Part shown: piece after piece, positions 1 through 5,042 of the stretch
How the letters are laid out: each line of letters opens with the position of its first letter
Position numbering within the stretch: the first letter of the stretch is position 1
Source of the DNA: Nitrospirota bacterium
GTDB taxonomy: Bacteria; NPL-UPA2; JAGMAN01
Length of the DNA: 11,436 nucleotides
NCBI GenBank assembly: GCA_030605915.1
Contig: JAUWHM010000080.1
Span: 1 to 11,436, forward strand
Reading direction: 5' to 3'
The notes under the pieces: generated by a model
Told to the model about the DNA's origin: nothing
Seen by the model: the letters and a program-made list of their open reading frames with translations, nothing else
Database searches by the model: none
Translations under genes and position numbers: made by a program

Positions 1-1723
1 GTTCTACAATACCTGTATGGTCCATATGTCCAGAAGAAGATGAATCAAACGATTCAAGCATTCTTCTAACTCCCAAAAAGCTATTTTTACTATTTGGTGT
101 AATATCTTTTGTGATAGGATGAGAAAAATTGATTATCTTTATTTCACTGTTGGCGGAAACATTTAAATAATTGATTTTTATTCCAGTTAGTTTATACATA
201 TCTTTCTTTGAAAAACCTTTTTCATTCTGGAAACCAGGAGAATACATCCAGATTACAATATTGTTATTTTTACATACTTTCTTTTTTATTTCATCTCTCT
301 CTTTCTTTGTTAGATAAAAAATATTTAAAAAAAGATATACTTTATAATCAGGCATTTTGGGATTACTTAAGTCATCATGTAAATAAACATACCAGGGTGT
401 TCCAATTCTACCAAATTCTTTCATCCTTTGTTCATAAAGCATCTTATAAATTAAACTATTTGCCATTCTTTGATAGAGAATAGTATCGGTATCTACAATC
501 ATGCATATACCATCAGCAAAAGAACGCCCATACTTTAAACTTAAATTACCTATCTTATAGAGCTTAGAGAGGGTTTTTATTAAAGAAGGATTATCAAACC
601 AGTCAGGGTTTCCCTGTATGCCACAAGATGACCTTACTAAATGTTGACCGAAATCTCTTTTTAATATCTCTATTGAATCTTTTATAGTATCTGGTCTTCC
701 AAAAACTTTTTGATTTAAAGGAGCAAGGCAAGTTCTTATATCATTATCTCCCATTCTTAATTTATTATGGATTTTCCATGATTCTGTTACGGTCATATAG
801 GAGCAGTCTCCTATACCAATCTCTCTTGTGTAATAAGAATGAGGAGTAGAAAAGAAATCTACATAAGAAGAATCCAAAGTTTTCTTTAATCCCAAGGCAG
901 GGGTAATGCCAAAGTAAAGATAACTACATACATTTACATCCATCAAACCGCCATAGCCTCCTCCACAGATAATACTGTTTTTTGTCTCTTCCTTTGCTAT
1001 CTGGCAGAAATAGATAAATGTATCAGAAGATAATTCTCCTAAATACTGGTAATAATCAAAAACTTTTCTATTATTTGTATTTGAAGGATCCTTAAAAACT
1101 CCTAAATCTGAATAGAGTCTTTCTATTCGTTCTGGTAATTTAACATTATTAAAATTGACTTTTTCATTGCCCCAATATTTTCTTAGAAGAGTTATATCAT
1201 CTTGATACTTTTTCTTTAACCATTTTTTGAATCCTTCAGTCATTGGCTTACTAAAATCTGAACATCTCCAATCATTTGAATCTGGCTCTCCATAATAGTT
1301 CCATTCCCCATACTGACCCCAACCAAAATAATAACCAATGAAATGCTCTGAATATTTTCCCTTTAAATGTTTTGTATATCTCCTTAAAATTTCCCCTATA
1401 TCCTTTTTCCAAATTTCAGAAGCAAGAGATGGATTTTCCTCTTTATCTCCGTCATCATAAAAAATAAGTTCTTCTGGATATTTCTTCAGCCACCAGGAAG
1501 GCATTCGGTCAATTCGAACCTGAAAGAGAATATAAGCCTTCTTATCCTTGTGGAGTAATTTTTCTATATTTTTATCTAAGGAAGCAAAATCAACTCCTTT
1601 TCTATCCCAAACAAGAGGAAGAGAAATTGTCGACGTACTGCTAACCAACCATCCTAAAGTAGGTTTCCCATTTAAAAAAAAGGTTGGTACTCCTTTATAT
1701 TCTTTTACTTCAAATTTATCCAT
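1..1723 (-). CDS. GH42-like glycoside hydrolase (beta-galactosidase-like), 3' end beyond window
   Basis: The frame is open without a stop from ATG at 1723 to the left edge (574 codons visible), so the C-terminus is missing. AGGGG lies about 8 nt before the ATG. The N-terminus (EYKGVPTFFLNGKP, residues 8-21) matches the opening strand of GH42-type beta-galactosidases, and no signal peptide is seen, so it is probably cytoplasmic. A TIM-barrel-like part covers about 30-390. It includes GYYFGWGQYGEW (130-141), where GH42 relatives carry the acid/base region (E140 is a candidate), then FKKWLKKKY and RKYWG (about 166-185), and TESWKIHNKLRMGDNDIRT (313-331). Residues about 395-500 (YGRSFADG, GTPWYVYLHDDL, PDYKVYLFLN, IWMYSPGF) resemble the GH42 trimerisation domain. 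The substrate, probably a beta-galactoside or another plant or algal glycan, is inferred from the fold. The catalytic nucleophile could not be assigned. Base composition is far more AT-rich than the dcw genes, which suggests separate ancestry. Confidence 0.75.
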   Translation of the reverse strand, partial: MDKFEVKEYKGVPTFFLNGKPTLGWLVSSTSTISLPLVWDRKGVDFASLDKNIEKLLHKDKKAYILFQVRIDRMPSWWLKKYPEELIFYDDGDKEENPSLASEIWKKDIGEILRRYTKHLKGKYSEHFIGYYFGWGQYGEWNYYGEPDSNDWRCSDFSKPMTEGFKKWLKKKYQDDITLLRKYWGNEKVNFNNVKLPERIERLYSDLGVFKDPSNTNNRKVFDYYQYLGELSSDTFIYFCQIAKEETKNSIICGGGYGGLMDVNVCSYLYFGITPALGLKKTLDSSYVDFFSTPHSYYTREIGIGDCSYMTVTESWKIHNKLRMGDNDIRTCLAPLNQKVFGRPDTIKDSIEILKRDFGQHLVRSSCGIQGNPDWFDNPSLIKTLSKLYKIGNLSLKYGRSFADGICMIVDTDTILYQRMANSLIYKMLYEQRMKEFGRIGTPWYVYLHDDLSNPKMPDYKVYLFLNIFYLTKKERDEIKKKVCKNNNIVIWMYSPGFQNEKGFSKKDMYKLTGIKINYLNVSANSEIKIINFSHPITKDITPNSKNSFLGVRRMLESFDSSSSGHMDHTGIVE

Positions 1724-1741
1724 TTTCTTTCCCCTTTTGTT

Positions 1742-1801
1742 TTATACAGTATTGTCAGTAACAATATACTTGACTGCTTTTCTTACAAACACTGAACTTT
1801 T
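1742..1801 (-). pseudogene. Possible frameshifted tail of the transposase remnant
   Basis: Just past the stop of the transposase fragment, a different - strand frame reads SSVFVRKAVKYIVTDNTV before a TAA at 1742-1744. The I-V-T-D core looks like the segment around the second catalytic aspartate of DDE transposases. If so, the gene has lost sequence between its first and second aspartate and shifted frame. The stretch is very short and could match by chance. Confidence 0.25.
1750..1766. repeat. Short inverted repeat upstream of the glycosidase gene
   Basis: TATTGT and ACAATA form perfect 6-bp arms around a 5-nt spacer, 27 bp before the glycosidase ATG. It could be an operator for that gene or a decayed element end. 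Only its symmetry and position support it. Confidence 0.3.
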
Positions 1802-1826
1802 TCATTTTTATATCCAGAACAACATA

Positions 1827-2297
1827 TTACCCGTAGTTCAAGAACCCATAAGTCCATTTTTTAGAGGGGCTCTTCACCCTTATCCAGACCTCATCAGCAA
1901 CTACGTGCATAAGATTAACCAGCCCTCTTATTTTCTCATTTATCTTCCTGGCTTTCTTGCAGGTTCTCTTTACATCTTCGTAAATAAATCCTAAAGACAG
2001 TCTCAGACCAAATATCTTCAAGACACAAACCTGAATATTTCTTAAGGACATTTGACCATCCCAGCGCAGAACACCTACCAACCTTTTAATCTCCTTGCTT
2101 ATCTTCCCTTGAAAAAAAAGAACTCGGTCAGACTCCAAATACAGACAATGACCGCAATTAGCGCAGGCAAATTGAGGTATAAGAATCGGTTCTTCTCTCC
2201 TTTTTCTTTTAACTTTTTCTACTAATTTTAAACCATTGGCTACTGCTACCATTACAAATGTCCTTATATCTGCTGTCCAGATATGAGTAAACCCCAT
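1827..2297 (-). pseudogene. DDE-type transposase remnant, N-terminal part
   Basis: A 156-aa reading frame resembles the N-terminal half of a DDE transposase. It has a Cys-x-x-Cys zinc-ribbon-like segment (ACANCGHC, C45 and C48), then a helical helix-turn-helix-like region (about 66-125). A strand with an Asp-Glu-aromatic motif follows (VVADEVWIRV, D135), where the first catalytic aspartate sits in such enzymes ('DExW', as in IS66-like families). It stops about 20 residues later, so the rest of the catalytic core is missing and it cannot be active alone. The ATG at 2297 has no Shine-Dalgarno site. The same frame is open back to a stop at 2430-2432, but that upstream part is hydrophobic and I do not recognise it, so the true start is uncertain. 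The IS family is not determined. The fragment lies upstream of and co-oriented with the glycosidase gene. Confidence 0.55.
2266..2284. repeat. Perfect 7-bp inverted repeat, 5-nt loop
   Basis: ATATCTG and CAGATAT are exact reverse complements around CTGTC. It lies at the start of the transposase remnant and could form a small hairpin near the translation start. No function is assigned. Confidence 0.35.
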
Positions 2298-2441
2298 GGT
2301 CGTCAGATCAGAAGAGCCGATAACAGAAGTGCCTAATCCGGAAGTTATAGCGGTAGGGGCAATTAGAATGATAGGAAGCTCGTTTCTCTGGACACCCCCA
2401 GCACAGCATTTTTGAGTCCTTATCTTGCCTCATCGTTCTGA

Positions 2442-2470
2442 ATTCTACCATTATAGGGCGACCTTGTCAA
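2442..2470 (-). promoter_or_regulatory. Sigma70-type promoter reading toward transposase remnant and glycosidase
   Basis: On the - strand, TTGACA (2465-2470) is followed by a 17-bp spacer and TAGAAT (2442-2447). The -35 is perfect, the spacing ideal, and the -10 has five of six consensus bases. Transcription should start near 2435, about 140 nt before the remnant's ATG. No clear terminator is seen before the glycosidase ATG at 1723, so this promoter may now drive that gene. No experimental support is available. Confidence 0.6.
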
Positions 2471-2478
2471 GTATTCGA

Positions 2479-2535
2479 ATTGCCTCATCAAAAATCTATA
2501 TGAAATTATATCATTGCCTCATATAAAAATCTATA
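2479..2535. repeat. Two imperfect direct repeats, 34-bp period
   Basis: Two copies of a 22-23 bp unit begin ATTGCCTCAT and end AAAATCTATA (2479-2500 and 2513-2535), differing by a one-base indel and one or two substitutions. A third copy of the core TTGCCTCATC occurs at 2425-2434, just downstream of the - strand promoter. They may be remains of an element end or protein-binding sites. Their role is unknown. Confidence 0.45.
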
Positions 2536-2599
2536 CAAAAATTAGGCTATCTCCTAACATAAGGACCGGAATGGAGGTGGCCTACGGTGAAACACAGCC

Positions 2600-2665
2600 G
2601 AAGCACCGCAAAGCACGGTGAAACAGTGCCGATTCTCAGGCAGTGCCGATTCTCAGGCAGTGCCG
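2600..2665 (-). repeat. 66-bp dispersed repeat, copy 1 (inverted relative to copy 2)
   Basis: The reverse complement of this stretch is identical, base for base, to 6877-6942. Within it a 17-bp unit (CGGCACTGCCTGAGAAT) occurs twice in tandem, followed by a partial third copy and a hairpin-capable end (CACCG-N7-CGGTG). Homology continues past an 11-bp indel (shared ACCGTA). The segment also supplies the end of the reading frame of the - strand remnant at 2636-3007. Confidence 0.9.
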
Positions 2666-3007
2666 TAAGGCAGGAACCTTCTTCTTGTTACATACTAAAT
2701 CCTTAACTGCTTTCTGAATAGAATGAAACAGGTCCACTTTCCTGTGCAGGATCTCTCCTGTCAGCATAAGATTAAGCTGTCTGTAGAGTTCAATCTGCGG
2801 GATGGTAGTTAGCGGCGTATAGATAGGAAAATACAGATTAGGATTTAGGCTCTCAATACAGCGAAGCAGTACTGCTTCGCTGTATGGAATTAACTGCTGG
2901 GGAAGAAGAGAAAATGTGCTATTGAACTTCTGGCAAAGGCCGCGCCTTATTGGTAAATCCTCGATGAGGGTATTATCCTCTTCTTGGGGGAGGGGGAAAG
3001 AATCCCC
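2636..3007 (-). pseudogene. Probable zinc-ribbon/transposase-type remnant without start codon
   Basis: The - strand frame is open for 123 codons between TAG (3008-3010) and TGA (2636-2638) but contains no upstream ATG, GTG or TTG able to start most of it. It therefore looks like a gene fragment. The segment RRGLCQKFNSTFSLLPQQLIPY recalls the 'CxxC..TFSLLP..L.PY' region of zinc-ribbon proteins associated with transposases (DUF6431-like), with one expected cysteine replaced by Phe. The downstream part is helical (IELYRQLNLMLTGEILHRKVDL and on). The last nine residues (RHCLRIGTA) and the stop come from the 66-bp repeat. The 30-bp palindrome at 2856-2885 lies inside the frame. The family assignment rests on recalled pattern similarity only. 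Confidence 0.35.
2856..2885. repeat. Perfect 30-bp palindrome
   Basis: ATACAGCGAAGCAGT is followed directly by its exact reverse complement, with no spacer. It can form a 15-bp cruciform arm or act as a dimeric protein site. A related shorter palindrome (GGCAGTACTGCC, preceded by ATACAGCCGAA) occurs at 6837-6848, so both probably belong to one repeat family. Confidence 0.9.
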
Positions 3008-3026
3008 CTACGCATTTTATAGGGGG
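2991..3026. repeat. G/C-tract with alternative hairpins
   Basis: AGGGGG (2991-2996) can pair with CCCCCT (3004-3009), and that CCCCCT can instead pair with AGGGGG at 3021-3026. The two stems are mutually exclusive. No T-run follows on either strand, so it is not a standard terminator. Its location is about 100 bp upstream of the dcw promoter. Confidence 0.4.
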
Positions 3027-3124
3027 GGAAAGAGCCATAAGCAACAATATGTTGTATTCAGAAGGATGGAGGACTGATTTTTTTGAAAAAAATTGAGTAG
3101 AGGAGGGAAAAATGCTTATTTTCC

Positions 3125-3154
3125 TTGACAAGTTATTATAGAAATGGCTATAAT
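3125..3154 (+). promoter_or_regulatory. Main dcw cluster promoter (sigma70-type)
   Basis: TTGACA (3125-3130) and TATAAT (3149-3154) are both perfect consensus hexamers with an 18-bp spacer. Predicted start of transcription is near 3161, giving a leader of about 60 nt before mraZ. It is the only strong promoter I see for the cluster, and the MraZ-type repeats lie directly downstream of it. Confidence 0.8.
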
Positions 3155-3164
3155 TACCGTGAGG

Positions 3165-3194
3165 GTGGAAGGAAGTGGGGAAAAGTGGGGGAAA
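3165..3194 (+). promoter_or_regulatory. Putative MraZ operator: three 10-bp direct repeats
   Basis: Three head-to-tail 10-mers occur: GTGGAAGGAA, GTGGGGAAAA and GTGGGGGAAA. TGGnn cores are spaced 5 nt apart. MraZ of E. coli is known to bind TGGGN repeats with this spacing just upstream of its own gene. Here the array starts about 4 bp after the predicted transcription start, a position suited to repression. Assignment is by pattern and position. Confidence 0.75.
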
Positions 3195-3219
3195 ATCTGC
3201 CCCCGAGGAGTTTCCATCA

Positions 3220-3666
3220 ATGTTTTACGGGGAATACGAACACGCCATTGACAAGAAGGGGAGGCTGATTATCCCGTCTAAGTTCCGGGATGTTCTCAAG
3301 GACAAATTTGTAGATTCCTTCATGGTGACCAGAGGTTATGAGAAATGCCTCTTCGTCTTCCCGCCCGATCAGTGGCAAGCCTATGAGCAGAGCCTGAGAG
3401 CTCTTTCTCCTCACAAAGCCGATCCCAGAGCCCTGAGCCGTATGTTCTATGGCGGGGCACAGCAGTGTCTCTGTGACCGGCAGGGAAGGATAAACATACC
3501 TAAGATTCTCTTAGACTATGCCAGCATTAATAAGGAGGTAACCATTATCGGGGTTTCCACCCGGTTCGAGATCTGGGATAGAGGGAGATGGAACAAGTAT
3601 CGAGAAGCGGAGGAGAAAACATTAGAGGAGAGGGCAGAGAAGATAGGAGAGATTAGAATAGAATGA
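3220..3666 (+). CDS. mraZ: Transcriptional regulator MraZ
   Basis: This 148-aa DNA-binding regulator heads the dcw cluster and is known to form ring oligomers that repress their own promoter. Two SpoVT/AbrB-like swapped-hairpin repeats are visible, with cores DKKGRLIIPSKFR (11-23) and DRQGRINIPKILLDYA (86-101). The N-terminus MFYGEYEHAIDKKGR is the family hallmark. I start at ATG 3220 because GAGGAG lies 9 nt upstream and homologues begin at this Met. An in-frame GTG at 3175 would add 15 residues but falls inside the operator repeats and lacks a properly spaced ribosome site. The C-terminus (about 125-148) is charged and helical. rsmH follows after 7 nt. Confidence 0.95.
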   Translation: MFYGEYEHAIDKKGRLIIPSKFRDVLKDKFVDSFMVTRGYEKCLFVFPPDQWQAYEQSLRALSPHKADPRALSRMFYGGAQQCLCDRQGRINIPKILLDYASINKEVTIIGVSTRFEIWDRGRWNKYREAEEKTLEERAEKIGEIRIE

Positions 3667-3673
3667 GAAGCTG

Positions 3674-4606
3674 ATGCAGCACATCCCGGTGTTAGTTAAG
3701 GAGACACTTCAGTTCCTTAGCTGCCAGCCCAGTGGTATATATGTTGATTGCACAGTGGGAGATGGAGGTCATGCCGAAGCCATCTTAGAACGGCTGGTGG
3801 GAGAAGGAAGGCTGATCGGGCTCGACCAGGACGAGGAAGCCATAAAGAGAACGGCTGAGAGATTAAAGAAATATAGAAACCTCACCTTAATTCGAGATAA
3901 CTTCAGGAATTTAGCACCCGTCCTTAAGAAACTTGCCCTGCCTGCTGCGCAGGTAGAGGGGCTACTTTTCGACTTAGGTGTCTCGTCTCTCCAATTGGAT
4001 AGTCCGGAGAGGGGTTTCAGCTTTCGATTTGATGCCCCCCTGGACATGCGAATGAATAGAAGCATTTCATCTACCGCTACCGCGGCTCATTTAGTTAACC
4101 GTCTCTCCAAAGAGGGGTTAACAAAGATTCTCAAAGAATTTGGGGAGGAAAGATGGGCCCGCAGAATTTCCAATCTCATTGTGAAGAGGAGAAAAGAAAA
4201 ACCAATCAGAACTACAACTCAATTGGTGGGGATTGTCAAAGAAGCTGTCCCCCGACCAAGGGGCAGAATCCATCCGGCTACCAGGACTTTTCAGGCTCTG
4301 AGGATAGCCGTTAATCAGGAACTGAAAGCCTTGAAAGATGGTCTGGAAGAGGGAATTAAAGTGCTCAGGCCCGGGGGGAGAATCTGTATCATTTCCTACC
4401 ACTCCCTGGAGGATCGGCTCATCAAACAAGAGTTTGGGCGGTTGGCTAAGCCCTGCCACTGTCCTCCCCAGTGGCCAGTCTGCCGATGCCAGGGAAAACC
4501 AGTTCTTAGAATCCTGACCAAAGGTCCAGTCAGGCCAAGCGAGGAGGAGATATTGAGAAATCCACGCTCTCGCAGTGCCAAATTGCGAGCAGCAGAAAAA
4601 ATTTAA
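3674..4606 (+). CDS. rsmH: 16S rRNA (cytosine(1402)-N(4))-methyltransferase RsmH
   Basis: This 310-aa SAM-dependent enzyme N4-methylates C1402 of 16S rRNA in the decoding centre. The SAM-binding motif DCTVGDGGH is at residues 25-33 and the acidic strand-2 motif GLDQD at 49-53. The family signatures DLGVSSLQLD (100-109), ERGFSFRFDAPLDMRM (112-127), HPATRTFQALRIAVNQEL (200-217) and SYHSLEDR (241-248) are all intact. A Cys cluster (CHC and CRC, 261-272) is seen in many family members and may bind metal. Length is normal (about 310). The gene starts at ATG 3674, 7 nt after mraZ, with no strong Shine-Dalgarno, so it is probably translated by coupling. ftsL follows 4 nt after the TAA. Confidence 0.97.
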   Translation: MQHIPVLVKETLQFLSCQPSGIYVDCTVGDGGHAEAILERLVGEGRLIGLDQDEEAIKRTAERLKKYRNLTLIRDNFRNLAPVLKKLALPAAQVEGLLFDLGVSSLQLDSPERGFSFRFDAPLDMRMNRSISSTATAAHLVNRLSKEGLTKILKEFGEERWARRISNLIVKRRKEKPIRTTTQLVGIVKEAVPRPRGRIHPATRTFQALRIAVNQELKALKDGLEEGIKVLRPGGRICIISYHSLEDRLIKQEFGRLAKPCHCPPQWPVCRCQGKPVLRILTKGPVRPSEEEILRNPRSRSAKLRAAEKI

Positions 4607-4610
4607 CACG

Positions 4611-4952
4611 ATGGGAACGAGAAAGACAAACAAAGGCAGGGGAAATAAAAACAAGAGAAATAAAAACAAGAGAAAAGAGATTTTCATTTTTAAATATCTT
4701 CTTCTAACTGCCCTCTGTCTGAGTATAGTCCTGTTCTATGTCTGGGAAAGGGTGAAGATTTTAGAGGTTGGATACAAGATAAAGGAGAGGGGGGAGAGGA
4801 AAGAGAAACTAATCCAGGAAAGAGAAATCCTTCTTCTGAGGGCAGCTCGCCTCAAGTCTCCACAACGTTTGGAAAGGATAGCCAGGGAAGAAATAGGGCT
4901 AATTGCTCCCCAGTCTATTCGCACTATAAGAATTTCAAAAATTAAAAATTAA
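4611..4952 (+). CDS. ftsL: Cell division protein FtsL
   Basis: This is a 113-aa bitopic inner-membrane divisome protein that, with FtsB and FtsQ, controls septal synthase activity. It has a very basic cytoplasmic tail (1-25), one transmembrane helix (about 27-45, KYLLLTALCLSIVLFYVW), a charged coiled coil (about 46-82) and the typical end motif LKSPQRLERIAREEIGL (81-97). Sequence is poorly conserved in this family, so the call rests on topology and on position between rsmH and ftsI. I choose ATG 4611 over an in-frame GTG at 4575, which would overlap rsmH. Neither has a good ribosome site. A 15-bp tandem duplication encodes the NKNKRNKNKR stretch. The last residues (SKIKN) and the stop lie within a dispersed 32-bp repeat that also ends ftsI. 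Confidence 0.85.
   Translation: MGTRKTNKGRGNKNKRNKNKRKEIFIFKYLLLTALCLSIVLFYVWERVKILEVGYKIKERGERKEKLIQEREILLLRAARLKSPQRLERIAREEIGLIAPQSIRTIRISKIKN
4642..4671 (+). repeat. 15-bp tandem duplication within ftsL
   Basis: GAAATAAAAACAAGA occurs twice in direct succession (4642-4656 and 4657-4671). It is a multiple of three, so the frame is kept, and it lengthens the Lys/Asn/Arg-rich cytoplasmic tail by five residues. Confidence 0.8.
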
Positions 4953-4966
4953 AATGGAAAATGACA
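4935..4966 (+). repeat. 32-bp AT-rich dispersed repeat, copy 1
   Basis: It is identical to 6711-6742 except for one G/C difference. It opens with TCAAAAATTAAAAATTAA, so it supplies the codons S-K-I-K-N and the stop of ftsL. Just downstream, ATATCAAAATC (4966-4976) reappears inverted at 6791-6801, which indicates that the full element is longer and partly symmetric. Confidence 0.85.
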
Positions 4967-5042
4967 TATCAAAATCTAAAATGACTTTTAGCTCTCAGGT
5001 ATCTATTCTGAACTGCCGAAGGCTAATAAAAAGGGTTATCTT

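Noticed and set aside
208..483. 91-aa + strand open frame
   Set aside because: It lies antisense within the GH42-like gene, is a Phe/Leu/Tyr-rich shadow of AT-rich DNA, and shows no recognisable domain.
1548..1994. 148-aa + strand open frame with hydrophobic stretches
   Set aside because: It runs antisense across the 5' end of the glycosidase gene and part of the transposase remnant, so it spans two unrelated features and is a shadow.
2298..2429. Hydrophobic upstream extension of the transposase frame
   Set aside because: The frame is open, but there is no usual start codon, no ribosome site and no resemblance to a transposase N-terminus that I recognise.
2600..2665. Possible CRISPR array from the tandem 17-bp units
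   Set aside because: The units are directly adjacent without spacers, are too few and short, and no cas genes are present.
2991..3009. Rho-independent terminator upstream of mraZ
   Set aside because: The stem is strong but no T-run follows on either strand, and the tract has alternative pairings.
3175..3219. N-terminal extension of MraZ from GTG 3175
   Set aside because: The GTG belongs to the putative operator repeats and lacks a well-spaced ribosome site. ATG 3220 has GAGGAG and matches the family's start.
4575..4610. FtsL start at GTG 4575
   Set aside because: It would overlap the end of rsmH, has no ribosome site, and adds residues not expected in the family. ATG 4611 gives a normal length.
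4118..4687. 189-aa - strand open frame with a hydrophobic N-terminus like a signal peptide
   Set aside because: It is antisense to rsmH and the basic, A-rich start of ftsL. The hydrophobic run is the reverse of Lys/Arg codons. Both sense genes are certain.
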